From assembly GCA_030323885.1 (NCBI GenBank), contig CM059192.1, forward strand, positions 65,155,593 to 65,219,592: a DNA stretch of 64,000 nucleotides, read 5' to 3'. The stretch's first letter is position 1. Each line of letters starts with the position of its first letter. The position numbers were made by a program, and so were the translations under genes. The notes below the pieces were generated by a model. That model did no database searches. It was not told where the DNA came from and worked only from the letters and a program-made list of their open reading frames with translations. The DNA comes from Branchipolynoe longqiensis. Lineage: Eukaryota; Annelida; Polychaeta; Phyllodocida; Polynoidae. Shown here piece after piece: positions 11,262 to 23,553 of the stretch.

Positions 11262-11581
11262 TGATGGCCGAATGAGTTAGAGCGCCCGTCTCCTGTGCTG
11301 GTAGGTCGTGGGTTCGAACCCTGGTCGAGTCAAACCAATGACTTAAAAATTGATACTTGTCACTTCCTAGCCAGGCGCTTGGCATTAATAGGATAGGGCA
11401 AGGACTGGTTGGCTCAGTGTCAGGATAATGTGACTGAGTGGGATATCAGGCCATGGTGCCGGCGGCCTGGTTTCCCAGTGGCACTATAAAGTCACCATGA
11501 GTGCACACTGTCACAAGTCGGTACCCGTCCTGATATGACCTTAGATGTTGCTAGGACGTAAAACAACAACAAACAAACAAA
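11262..11581 (+). mobile_element. SINE A, full length with TSD
   Basis: Well-preserved tRNA-like head (tggccgaatgagttagagcg, gtgggttcgaaccctgg). The 7-base duplication ctaaaac flanks it (11255-11261, 11582-11588). Confidence 0.92.
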
Positions 11582-11588
11582 CTAAAAC

Positions 11589-12201
11589 GTGGTAGAACAT
11601 GGCTGCCAAAAATGTTGAACATGCTCAAAATTCTAGAGCAACCTTCCGTCTTTGCCCGTCCATGCAGTTCATAAAAAGTTAGTAAAACATTGCTATTACG
11701 TTCGCACACAGTTTGAGCCCATTCGGCAACATTTTCAGGAACGTATTAAGAACTACTTTGGTGTGATGGGGGTATTAATAGGATATAGGGCCCGTCTAGC
11801 TAAGAATGGACACAAAGTGGCACAAAGGGCTCGCCTAACTAGGTTTGTGTATATATAGTTTAATGGAATATGTGGCCCGTCTAAGAACACACCTAGTAGT
11901 TTAATGGAACATTGAACCCACCGAACTAAACACTCACCCAGTGGTTTAATGTGAGAGTCACTGTCAGGGTTCGAAGGGTTATCAAGCAAGACCTGCGTCG
12001 CATGGATATTGCCATATTAACTCATGAAGCACATATGAAGCCATTCACTACATGTTGTAAACGCCTGGCAAATAAGGCGCTGGCACAACGCACCAAAGGG
12101 ACACAACATGCACTGGCACAGTTGGCAACAATTTGTGGGCGGAAATGCATTTGGAGCACACCCACCCAATGACAATGCTAACTGCCAAGGCATTTTATAA
12201 G
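11589..12201. other. Unclassified low-copy sequence
   Basis: Two unique blocks (about 11590-11760 and 11960-12190) sit either side of remnant 41-bp units. Short ORFs of 68-73 codons are present but unrecognised. It may be an older transposon split by the array. Confidence 0.4.
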
Positions 12202-12274
12202 GTTGGTTGTTGTTTTACGTCCTAGCAACATCTAAGGTCATATCAGGACCGGTACCGACTTGTGACAGTGCGCA
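12202..12274 (-). mobile_element. SINE A 3' fragment abutting the 54-bp array
   Basis: Contains tttacgtcctagcaacatct and accgacttgtgacagtgcgc, then passes without a break into the next array, whose unit also has gtgacag followed by ggag. Confidence 0.85.
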
Positions 12275-13795
12275 GGGAGATTGTAAACCTGTGTTGTTGG
12301 TGTGACAGTAAACTGCAGGATAGTGGCAGGTTGGCTGTAAGCCTGTGTCATTGGTGTGACAGTAAAATACAGGACAGTGACATGGAGGCTGTAAGCCTTT
12401 GTCATTGGTGTGACAGTAAACTACAGTACAATGACAGGGAGGCTGTAACTAGTGTAAGCCTGTGTCATTGGTGTGACAGTAAACTACAGGACAGTGACAA
12501 GAAGGCTGTAAGCCTTTGTCATTAGTGTGACAGTAAACTACAGTACAATGACAGGGAGGCTGTATGCCTGTGTCATTGGTGTGACAATAAACTACAGGAT
12601 AGTGACAGGGAGGCTGTAAGCCTGTGACATTGGTGTGACAATACACTACAGAACACTGCCAGGGAGGCTGTAAGCCTGCGTCATTGGTGTGACAATAAAC
12701 TACAGGACTGTGACAGGGAGGCTGTAAGCCTGTGTCATTGGTGTGGACAGTAAACTACAGGATACTGACAGGGAGGCCTGTGTCATTGGTGTGACAATAT
12801 ACTACAGGACTGTGACAGGGAGGCTGTAAGCCTGTGTCATTGGTGTGACAGTAAACTACAGGATAGTGACAGGGAGGCTGTCAAGTGTCACCCTGGGTCA
12901 TTGGTGTGACAGTAAACTACAGGACAGTGACAGGGAGGCTGTAAGCCTGTGTCATTGGTGTGGGCAGTAAACTACATGACAGTGAAAGGGAGGCTGTAAG
13001 CCTGTGTCATTGCTGTGACAGTAAACTACATGACAGTGGCACGGAGGCTGTAAGCCTGTGTCATTGCTGTGACAGTAAACTACATGACAGTGACAGGGAG
13101 GCTGTAAGCCTGTGGCATTAATGTGACAGTAAACTACAGGATACTGACAGGGAGGCTGTAAGCCTGTGACATTGGTGTGACAGTAAACTAAAGGACAATG
13201 ACAGGGAGGCTGTAAGCCTGTGTCATTGGTGTGACAATAAACTACAGGACTGTGACAGGGAGGCTGTAAGCATGTGTCATTGGTGTGACAGTACACTACA
13301 GGAGACTGCCAGGGAGGCTGTAAGCCTGTGTCATTGGTGTGACAATAAACTACATGACTGTGACAGGGAGGCTGTAAGCCTGTGTCATTGCTGTGACAGT
13401 AAACTACATGACAGTGCCAGGGAGGCGGTAAGCCTGTGTCATTGGTGGGGACAGTAAACTACAGGATAGTGACAGGGAGGCTGTAAGCCTGTGTCATTGG
13501 TGTGACAATATACTACAGGACTGTGACAGGGAGGCTGTAAGCCTGTGACATTGGTGTGACAGTAAACTACAGGACAGTGGCAGGGAGGCAGTAAGCCTGT
13601 GTCATTGGTGTGGACAGTAAACTACAGGATTCTGACAGGGAGGCTGTAAGCCTGTGACATTGGTGTGACAGTAAACTACAGGATTCTGACAGGGAGGCTG
13701 TAAGCCTGTGACATTGGTGTGACAGTAAACTACAGGACAATGACAGGGAAGTTGTAAGCCTGTGTCATTGGTGTGACAGTAAACTACAAGATCGT
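12275..13795. repeat. 54-bp minisatellite, about 28 copies
   Basis: Unit ggaggctgtaagcctgtgtc plus attggtgtgacagtaaacta plus caggacagtgacag, with small indels. ORFs in either direction (61-114 codons) are array artefacts. Confidence 0.94.
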
Positions 13796-13893
13796 GCCCC
13801 TTACTGTGTACTAAGCTAGTACAGACTCCTTATGCGCTTAACGTTTTTGATCACTGAGAGCGGTTACTCAGTTTGCAACGTTTTTGATCACTT

Positions 13894-14346
13894 GGGCCGT
13901 AATCGATTAACACGACCCGGGCGACTCAGGTCACCCAAATCATCAAAATTTCAAATGGAACACCGCGAGTGGAGTTGAGAAATACACGTGCCGTGTGCAA
14001 AACAACCTGACCCCAGTAACCCACCTCTTGGCTGGGGTTTGCTAGGAGCGATGACGTCACATCTGTGCCGGTACCTGTAGGATAACAGCTACCAGTACAA
14101 TTCCTAAGTGTTGTTTTAATGTGGTTTTTTTAATAACCCAGATTGTCAGCTTCTACAATCATAAAATACTTTAAATCCTATTTTGCTGTACTTATATCGG
14201 TTATTGAAAAAAAGATATCAAGTTTTAGATTAAGCCACCATTTTGTCCATCCCGGGCGTATTCGTTTATTCAACCCGAGTCTGTAGGATGTGCGCATGTG
14301 CCAAAAAGTGGCTCGGGTGACCCGAGTTGATTAATCGATTACACCC
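13894..14346. mobile_element. TIR element, ~450 bp
   Basis: The left end gggccgtaatcgattaacac is inverted at the right end (ttaatcgattacaccc). Inversion extends through cgacccgggcga/tcgggtgacccgagt. The centre is AT-rich with no coding frame. A CRE-like tgacgtca lies at about 14052. Related ggttactca-gtttgc words border both sides. Confidence 0.75.
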
Positions 14347-14476
14347 TTAGTGGGGTTACTCACAGTTTGCTTGATTTATTCGTGGACATATTTTAGGTCC
14401 ACTGCACTATGATGAGGGATGTGGTGTTCAGTGGTGGGTGAAGCACCTGGCCTGCTGTCCTGCACTACCTGACTGA

Positions 14477-14697
14477 AGGTGCTTTCACACTACGCAGTAT
14501 AGCTTCCGCATATGCCGACGTATGTGATTTTGCGCTAACACGTTGGTGTATGCTGAGATACGTTATGGGTACATTTGGCATAATTAGTGTTCGTTAAGAG
14601 CACGCTGGTAAACACTGTTATATGGCGTTGCACGCCAAGGCACTGAAAATTTGAAATTTATTTCATACGCTGATGCAACACGCTGTAGTGTGACAGG
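14477..14697. mobile_element. MITE with TTTCACACTAC / GTAGTGTGACAGGG termini
   Basis: The left end ctttcacactacgc and right end gctgtagtgtgacaggg are inverse copies over the outer part. Same terminal class as the elements at 4125 and 26277. No coding capacity. Positions 14698-15005 are unassigned. Confidence 0.6.
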
Positions 14698-15013
14698 GTC
14701 ATTATGGTGGTGGCGCAGCACGTCGAGCCGGCCATAGGAGGACCACGTCAAGACTCCAGACATACAAACCAATGCTGAGCCACACGTCATGACGTCATGA
14801 CGTGAAAGCACACGCCAGGCACCAGACGGACTGCACCCCAGATAGAGCTGCGTGGCTAGTCGGGCGACAACACGTGACCTCTAACACGTGTCTCTCATCA
14901 CAGGGCCCCTGAGGCTCAATGGGATTAATTGGGGAGTTTTAAAGTACATCTGGAGTGTGCCGTGTGGGAGGGCGGAGTAGACTGAGGAGGATCTGGGTTT
15001 CGCAAAATGCAGT

Positions 15014-15108
15014 GCACACACGCACACACACACACACACACACGCGCACGCACGCACACGCACGCACGCACACACACACACGCACACACACACACGCACA
15101 AACAAACA

Positions 15109-15154
<46 letters not shown>
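15014..15154. repeat. CA/CG-rich dinucleotide tract
   Basis: Imperfect (ac)n with cgcacg interruptions, then a purer 34-base (ca)n. Confidence 0.95.
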
Positions 15155-15156
<2 letters not shown>

Positions 15157-15176
15157 TATTGTACTGCACGGCAACT

Positions 15177-15488
15177 GGACGCAGTGGCCGAATCGGTAGA
15201 GCGCAGACTTCTTGTGTGGAAGATCAGGAGTTTGAACCCCAGCCGAGTCAAACCAATGACTTACAAAATTGATAGTTGGTGCTTGGCATTACTAGGATAG
15301 GGCACAGCTACTGATTAGCTCAGTATCAGGATAATGTGATTGAATGGTGTATCAGGTCATGGTGCTGGCAGCGTGGTCTCCCAATGGGGCAGCATTATAA
15401 AGTTGCCCTGTGTGCGCACTGTCACAAGTCGGTACGCATCCTGATATGACCCTAGATGTTGCTAGGATGTAAAACCCCAACAAACAAA
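15177..15488 (+). mobile_element. SINE A, full length with internal deletion
   Basis: Head cagtggccgaatcggtagag, B box near gagtttgaaccccagc, tail gatgttgctaggatgtaaaa. The segment after aaaattgatag lacks the usual cttgtcgcttcctagcct block. Confidence 0.9.
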
Positions 15489-15612
15489 TGCAGTGTGCAC
15501 CCCACTGCATGGCTCGCTCACCTGCAGTGTGTGCCACACTGCTCGGCTCAGTTCACATGCAGTGTGTAGCGCACTGCGTGTGCAGTGTGTAGCACACTGC
15601 TCGGCTCTGTCA
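15486..15612. repeat. ~40-bp degenerate repeat
   Basis: Three copies built on gcagtgtgtagcacactgct and gctc. Each contains an inverted gtgtg/cacac core. Confidence 0.6.
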
Positions 15613-15724
15613 CCGTGTGCACACAGGTGTGTTATGAGTTTCCTGAATTCATCTGATGAGACACAGCGAATGCGTTCAACGCTAATGGACAGCTGTTCAC
15701 GGAACAGGACCCTCTCATCTCAAC

Positions 15725-15877
<153 letters not shown>

Positions 15878-16413
15878 GTACGTTGGTGCTTAGATGACAT
15901 GGATACTTTAATTTGTGCGCATGGATATGGCGCGTCGTCCCGCCCCACTTCCCCCACTCCCACCCCCAACCCCCGCCTGCTGTCACCCCCTCGCCCCAGC
16001 TTCATGAAGCCCAACCAGCTTCTATTCACAGAGGCCACGGGTGGCTAACCTGCAACAGAACACAGATCAGGCAGCTGGTCTGTTGCACAACATAGTGGCA
16101 ATGAATAAGTAGTAAGCCGTCACCTTGTCCACCCCGAACAACTCATCCAGAGTACTGTGAGGGGCTTCGGTTTCTGTCCCCTAAGTTGATAATGATTGGT
16201 ATTACTGACATTGTGGTCATTGTAGACATTCTGGTGTGACCTTTATTAGCACTGCAGGCAATGCCAGCATCGGTCACATGCTGGGTATTGCGAATATTAC
16301 TGACATTGTGGGCGGTGGTGACATGGCAGGTTATTGCTGATGCCATTCTAGTATGATCTGCTGCATCGTTAGATAATGCAAACTCAGAGCGCTTTATGAG
16401 ACAAACTTAAATT

Positions 16414-16601
16414 TGGTGAAACCCCGCTATAACACGATACTTGGGGTCCATAAAATGTCATCGCGAAAACAGCAGGATCGCGCTAAATAAGGGTTCGATT
16501 TGTTGAATTACCTTTGAATTAAGTAATTCTGGGTTCAATGAATCATCGTGTTATATCAGAATACGTGTTAAATCAGGGTGCATTATAACTTGGTTTCACT
16601 G
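16414..16601. mobile_element. MITE with GGTGAAACC...GGTTTCACT termini
   Basis: The left end ggtgaaaccccgctataa is the inverse of the right end ttataacttggtttcactg with two or three mismatches. The 188-bp body also pairs acacgat with atcgtgt. Pogo/Tigger-like by its ends (inference). Confidence 0.75.
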
Positions 16602-16734
16602 TTTTTATATCACGGGTGAGTATGAAGTAAATTATTCCTGGAAGGACTCATGGGGGTACGGGGGGGGGGGGGTTATTATAATTGTACGGGGTAATAAGTG
16701 GGTGGGGCATGGGGTCAGCCTCTGTCACCCCGTC

Positions 16735-17875
16735 TACATTACTCACACACCACACACACTACACACATACACCACACACACTACATGCCACACATACACT
16801 ATGCTGACAACCTACCTGCATCCAGTACCCTGTGTGTACACTACTCACATACCACACACACTACACACATACACCACACACACTACATGACACAGACACA
16901 CAATGCTGACAACCTACCTGCACCAAGCACCCTGTCTACACTACTCAGACACACACCAAACACACTACATGCCACACACACTATGCTGACAACCGACCTG
17001 CACCAAGCACCCTGTCTACACTACTCACACATACACCAAACACACTAATGTCACACACACTATGCTGACAACCTACCTGCACCAAACACCCTTTGTGTAC
17101 ACTACTCACACCACACACACTACACACTCACATACACAAAACACACTAATATCACACACACTATGACAATAACCTACCTGCACCAAACACCCTGTGTGTA
17201 CACTACTCACACACCACACACGCTACACACATACACCAAGCACACTAATGTCACACACACTCTGCCAGCAACCTATTTACACCAAACACCCTGTTTCTTT
17301 TCTACTCACGCATGCTACACACATACACCAGACACACTATTAACCACACATACACTACACACATACACCAGAGGCACTATATACCACAAATACACTACAC
17401 ACATACACAAGCCACACTATGTACCATACACACACTACACACATACACCAGACACACTATATACCACACATACACTATACACATACACCAGAGGCACTAT
17501 ATACCATAAATACACTACACACATACACCAGACACACTACGTACCACACATACATGACACACATACACCAGACATGCTATGTACCACACATACACTACAC
17601 ACACCAGACACACTATACACCACACATGCAATACACACATACACCAGACACTACACTACACACATACACCAGACATTACACTATACACTACACATGCACT
17701 TCACACACACCATACACACTACACAATACCACACATACACCACACACACTACACATTCCACACACACATGCCACACACAATCCTGCCTGCACCAGTCACC
17801 CTCTCCATACACTACTCAGACACACCCATTACACATACCCCTACCCCTTACACACACACACATACACACACACAC
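16735..17875. repeat. CA-rich compound minisatellite
   Basis: The first half repeats a ~80-bp unit (acaacctacctgcaccaa ... ctactcacacatacacca). From about 17310 the unit is ~40 bp (acacatacaccagacacact plus atataccacacatacact). Stop-free frames up to 279 codons are artefacts of Thr/His-rich composition. Positions 16602-16734 include a run of G. Confidence 0.9.
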
Positions 17876-17877
17876 CA

Positions 17878-18050
17878 CCACCAACAACAACAACAACAAC
17901 AACAACAACAACCTGTCAACAACAACCTGTCTAATTAATGCGTTATCCCTTTCTTGGATTCTGTTTAATGAATGCATTAACCCTTTCTTGGAATCTGTCT
18001 AATAAATGCATTACCTTGTTCTTGTAATCTGTCTAATGGATGTGGTTAGC
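17878..18050. repeat. AAC microsatellite and a 3-copy ~38-bp repeat
   Basis: About ten aac triplets (17883-17912), then three copies of gcattaaccctttcttgga plus atctgtctaat. Positions 18051-18374 hold no gene; a ggtggg-rich patch lies near 18225-18260. Confidence 0.75.
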
Positions 18051-18374
18051 CCTTTGTCCGTGCCTTTGTTATAACCTGTTGGTTTGGTGGTTTGGTGGCG
18101 GGGCGCGGAGTTGCAGTGTGTGAGGGTGTGTGTGTTTTGTGTGAGGGGTGACAGGGCAGCTGGTCAGACGGTGCCTAATTAAGTACAAGTAGGGGCACTC
18201 TGTGATTGAAGGGTGGGGCCCAGATGTGGGGGTGGGGGTGGGGGTGAGAGGGTGGGGGTGGCAGGAGGCGGCACACAACTGTGGGCTGCAACTGGAGGGA
18301 TCAGGTCAGGTTGAAGGGTGGCCTGGCTGCAGCTGACAAGCTGTACAGGCTACGGCCTGGTGTGTCTGATGGTT

Positions 18375-18925
18375 CAGCTTTGTCTGACAGTGCAGCGTGT
18401 TGTGTGTGACAGTGCAGTGTGTTATGTGACAGTGCAGATTTGTGTGACAGTGCAGTGTGTTGTGTGTGACAGTGCAGCATGTTGTGTGTGACAGTGCAGC
18501 GTGTTGTGTGTGACAGTGCAGCGTGTTGTGTGTGACAGTGCAACATGTTGTGTGTGACAGTGCAGTGTATTGTGTGTGACAGTGCAGCGTGTTGTGTGTG
18601 ACAGTGCAGTGTGTTGTGTGTGACAGTGCAGCATGTTGTGTGTGACAGTGCAACGTGTTGTGTGTGACAGTGCCGTGTGTTGTGTCACAGTGTGGTGTGT
18701 TGTGTGTGGCATGTTGTGTGTGACAGTGCAGTGTGTTGTGTGTGACAGTGCAGCGTTTTGTGTGTGACAGTGCAGCATGGTGTGTGCCAGTGCAGCGTGT
18801 TGTGTGCCAGTGCAGCATGTTGTGTACCAGTGCAGCATGTTGTGTGACAATGCAGCTTTGTATGACAGTGCAGCATGTTGTGTGACACTGACAGTGCAGC
18901 TTTGTGTGTGACAGTGCACATTGTT
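18375..18925. repeat. 24-bp minisatellite, about 22 copies
   Basis: Unit gtgacagtgcagcgtgttgt plus gtgt. Variation at one site alternates cagcgtg/cagcatg/cagtgtg. The 187- and 231-codon minus-strand frames are artefacts. Confidence 0.93.
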
Positions 18926-18989
18926 TGGGGTCACAATACGGTTGGCAGAGTTCGGATTGTGCAAATATGGTGTTTGACGGTACATGCTT

Positions 18990-20600
18990 GTTTACACACA
19001 CCTTACAGCAGGTTTACACACACCTTACAGCAGGTTTACACACAACCTACAGCAGGTTTACACACAACCTACAACAGGTTTACACACTACCTACAACAGG
19101 TTTACACACAACTTACAGCACGTTTACACACAACCTACAGCAGGTTTACACACAACCTACAGCATGTTTACACACAACTTACAGCAGGTTTACACACAAC
19201 CTTCAGCAGGTTTACACACAACCTACAGCAGGTTTACACACAACTTACAGCAGGTTTACGCACAACCTTCAGCAGGTGTACACACAACCTACAGCAGGTT
19301 TACACACAACCTACAACAGGTTTACACACTACCTACAACAGGTTTACACACAACCTACAGCAGGTTTACACACAACCTACAGCATGTTTACACACAACTT
19401 ACGGCAGGTTTACACACAACCTTCAGCAGGTTTACACACAACCTACAGCAGGTTTACACACAACTTACAGCAGGTTTACGCACAACCTTCAGCAGGTGTA
19501 CACACAACCTACAGCAGGTTTACACACAACCTACAACAGGTTTACACACTACCTACAACAGTTGTACACACTACATACAACAGGTTTGCACACAACTTAC
19601 AGCAGGTTTGCACACAACCTACAGCAGGTTTACACACAACTTACAGCAGGTTTACATTCAACCTACAGAAGGTTTACACACAACCTACAGCAGGTTTACA
19701 CACAACTTACAGCAGGTTTACACTCAACCTACTGAAGGTTTACACACAACCTACAGCAGGTTTACTTACAACCTACAACAGGTTTACACACACCTTACAG
19801 CAGGTTTACACTCAACCTCCAACAGGTTTACACACAACCTACAAAAGGTTTACACACAACCTACAGCAGGTTTACACACACCCTACACCAGGTTTACACT
19901 CAATCTACAACAGGTTTACTCTCAACCTCCAACAGGTTTACACTCAACCTCCAACAGGTTTACACACAACCTACAACAGGCTTACACACAACATACAACA
20001 GGTTTACACACAACCTACAACAGGTTTACACACAACCTACAACAGGTTTACACTCAACCTACAACAGGTTTACACCCAGCCTGCAGCAGGTTTACACTCA
20101 ACCCTATCCAGACGGGATGGCCGAATGAGTTAGAGCATCCGTCTCCCGTCCTGGTAGATCGTGGGGTTGTGGGTTCGAACCCCAGTCGAGTCAAACCAAT
20201 GACTTAAAAATTGATACTTCTTGCTTCCTAGCCTGGCGCTCGGCATTATTAGGACAGGGCAAGGACTGGTGTGCTCAGTGTCAGGATAATGTGACTGAGT
20301 GGGATACCAGGTCATGGTGCCGGTGGCCTGGTTTCCCAGTGGGACAGCACTATAAAGTCGCCATGAGCGCGCACTGTCACAAGTCGGTACCCGTCCTGAT
20401 ATGACCTTAGATGTTGCTAGGATGTAAAACAACAACAAACAAACACTCAACCTACAACATGTTTACACACAACCTACAGCCGGTTTACACACAACCTATA
20501 TCAGGTTTATGTTCAACAGGTTTATACACAACCTACAGTAGGTTTACACTCAACCTACAACAGGTTTACACACTACAAACAACCGGTTTACACACAACCT
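18990..20600. repeat. 22-bp minisatellite, over 50 copies
   Basis: Unit cagcaggtttacacacaacc plus ta. 22 x 3 = 66 bases, so all three frames show a 22-residue cycle and stay open; this produces 286-, 407- and 409-codon ORFs that I reject as genes. A SINE at 20108-20442 splits the array. Confidence 0.95.
20108..20442 (+). mobile_element. SINE A inserted in the 22-bp array
   Basis: Intact tRNA-like head (tggccgaatgagttagagca, gtgggttcgaaccccag) and tail. The array words acactcaacc occur on both sides, as target duplication or as array copies. Confidence 0.93.
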
Positions 20601-20975
20601 GCAGCAGGCTCCAGTGGTGCGCAGATCTCGGTGTGCATTCAGCGTGTAAATGCCTGTCAACTGGAACTATAGTCATAACATTGGTGGCGTTCACTACGCT
20701 ACTCCTGATGCCACCTGGCGAGTATCACCATAAGGGGGCGGGCGTGTGGTGGCGCCCCCTGCAGCCAACCGGTGCACACAGTGCTCCGCTGGTCGCAGGG
20801 CGGACAGGTGGCGGCTGCGCGAGACGCGGGGCCCAGCGAGAGCAAACTGTCCAACTCGCGACGTCACGTGGTACAGGAGAGCACGTGGTGGGGCACGCGT
20901 CGTGCAAGACCTGGCCACCCAGCACGGACTGCGCATGCGCACTGTCAACGCTCAGTCTGGTGGACAAGGGACAGG
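20601..20975. other. GC-rich unique island with CTCF-like motif
   Basis: About 375 bases of CpG-containing, non-repetitive sequence between two arrays. At 20747-20767, ggtggcgccccctgcagcc reads on the minus strand as a good match to the CTCF core (CAGGGGGCGC). A tgacgt-type word and catgcgca also occur. Several 70-100-codon frames on both strands are unrecognised. Confidence 0.5.
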
Positions 20976-22085
20976 AAACGGGTACCATAGCCACCTCGCT
21001 ACAGTTTGGTATACAGGACACTGGTACTAGTCACCTCTCAATACAGTCTGATGTACACAACACTGGTACCATAGCCACCTAACTGTGGTATGGTGTGCAG
21101 GACACTGGTGCCATAGCCACCTCATAGCGGTATGGTGTACATGACACTGGTACCATTGCCACCTCACTACAGTTTGATATACAGGACACTGGTACTAGTC
21201 ACCTCTCAATACAGTCTAGTGTACACAACACTGGTACCATAGCCACCTAACTGTGATACGGTGTACACAACACTGGTGCCATAGCCACCTCATAGCGGTA
21301 TGGTGTACACGACACTGGTACCATAGCCACCCAACTGTGGTATGGTGTACAGGACACTGGGACTATAGATATACTCACTGCGGTATTGTGTACAGGATAT
21401 TGGTACCATATCCACCTCACTACAGTTTGGTATACAGGTATTAGCCACTCAATACAGTCTGCTGTAAAAGACACTGGTACCATAGCCACCTCACTGTGGT
21501 GTGGTGTACAGGACACGAGTACCATAGCCACCTCACTACAGTTTGGTATACAGGACACTGGTACTAGTCACCTCAATCCAGTCTGGTGTACAGGACACTG
21601 GTACCATAACCACCAAACTGTGGTATGGTGTACAGAAAACTGGTACAGCACGTTCAGCTGTACCAGGCCTCACTACAGTGGTGCACATGTCACTAGTACC
21701 CTAGCCACCTAACTGTTGTATGGTATACAGGACACCGGTACCATAGCCACTTAATTGTGGTATGGTGTACAGGACACTGGTACCATAGCCATGTAACTGT
21801 GGTATGGTGTACAGGACACTGGTACCATAGTCACCTCATGACAATGGTGCACAAGTCACTGGTACCATAGCCACCTAACTGTGGTATGGTGTACATGACA
21901 CGGGTACCATAACCACCTAGCTGTGGTATGGTGCACAGGACACTGGTACCATAGATACCTAACTGTGGTATGGTGCACAGGTCACTGGTACCATAGCAAC
22001 CTAACTGGTATGGTGTACAGGACACTGGTACCATAGCCACCTAACTGTGTTCTGGTTACAGCCCACTGGTACCATATCCTACGCA
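20976..22085. repeat. 42-bp minisatellite, about 26 copies
   Basis: Unit ggtaccatagccacctaact plus gtggtatggtgtacaggacact. Two sub-variants (ctcactacagtttggtatac, ctcaatacagtctggtgtac) alternate in the first half. Confidence 0.93.
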
Positions 22086-22689
22086 TTACAGGTGTAAACA
22101 GACCGGGCGTGTCTGGGAGATTCCACCGACGCTAGGTGCACTGGTGCGTGACGTGACGTGGTCTGCAGGCAGGCCGCTGGTGCCCAGTGTGCGTGTGTGT
22201 GTTGGGCATCAGCTTTGTGGAAGGCGGTATCAGTTGCCCGGGGAGTGTCGGTGTCAGTGTTGTCTGATCCTGCAGACTTCCTGCAGCTAGCGACACCTGG
22301 TGCTTTCTGTTGGCGGACACTCCGGTGTCTCCTCTGCCCCACGCCGGCGCCTTCAGGCCCCGGCAGTTACACCAGGCCCCGACAGTCACACCTGGCGCCT
22401 GCCTTCCCTCGTGTCACGTGACTCAGGGACGCCGCGCCATGACGTCCTGATGTCAGTGACGGGCCGCCATCTGGGGATGACGGGCTCAGCATCCGCAACT
22501 GCCACTAACACCCTGCATTCCCGCACTACACTGGTCCCACAGCCACTGGTGGTCCCGTGTGTGACTCCTTTGTACATGGGAGACTCATAAGGACGCCAGT
22601 CCTGACGAGTTACTCATGTAGAGGCGAACCCGGGGTGACTGAAGTGGGCGCGTGCAACAGTAGGCCAGGGCCGGATGAAAAGGTGCTGC
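22086..22689. other. Unique GC-rich stretch, no recognised gene
   Basis: Non-repetitive DNA with overlapping frames of 63-96 codons on both strands, none with recognisable content. Confidence 0.4.
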
Positions 22690-23400
22690 ATTGTGAGTTG
22701 GGCAGTTAGCGCGTCGCTAGCGTTGAAACATGAATGATGGCACACAGTTAGGTAAACATGGTGCGTTATATATAACAATTACCAAAGTGAAGACTTGAAT
22801 TCTGTCACTGTGAGTTAAAGGCAGCTATAATACGTAACAATTACCAAAATGAAGACTTGAATGCTGTCACACTATGAGTAAAACATGGATTTAGTATGTA
22901 ACAATTATCAAAGTGAAGACTTGAATGCTGGTGCACTGCGAGGAAACATGGATTTAATACATAATAATTACCAATGTGAAGACTTGAATGCTGTCACTGT
23001 GTGGTAAACATGGACTTAATACATAATAATTATCAAAGTGAAGACACAATTGCTGTCACACTGTGAGGTAAACATGGATTTACTACCTAGCAATTACCAA
23101 AGTGAGGACTTGAATGCTCGCATGCTGTGAGGTAAATGTGGATTTAATATGTACCAATTACCAAAGTGAAGACATGAATGCTGGCACGCTGTGACGTAAA
23201 CATGGATTTAACACATAACAATTACCAGAGTGAACACATGAATGCTGGCATGCTGTTATGTAAACATGGTTTTAATACATAACAATTACCAAAGTGAAAC
23301 CTTGAATGCTGGCACACTGTGAGGTAAACATGGCTTTAATACATAACAATTACCAAAGTGAAGACTTGAATGTTGTCACACTGTGAGGTAAACATGGGCT
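22690..23400. repeat. 64-bp minisatellite, about 11 copies
   Basis: Unit gtaaacatggatttaataca, taacaattaccaaagtgaag, acttgaatgctgtcacactg, tgag. The outer copies are more diverged. Confidence 0.93.
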
Positions 23401-23553
23401 TAACATGTGCACATAATATTATGAATATGAATACTGCGACACTACAAGGTCGGGAAAGTTTCAGCACATACAGATAACATTAGTCATGAAGATGAGTTCC
23501 GCACAGTGAGAAGCTATACATCAGGGTTCACCGTGGGGTGGTGTCCAGCTGCC

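Noticed and set aside
11262..11340. tRNA gene
   Set aside because: A and B boxes belong to a SINE head; the cloverleaf does not close and the body, tail and TSD are those of a retroelement. The same applies to other SINE copies.
17163..18002. 279-codon His/Thr-rich ORF
   Set aside because: CA-rich minisatellite; frames shift freely between units.
18904..20207. 409-, 407- and 286-codon plus-strand ORFs
   Set aside because: 22-bp array read in three frames with the same 22-residue cycle; one frame runs into a SINE.
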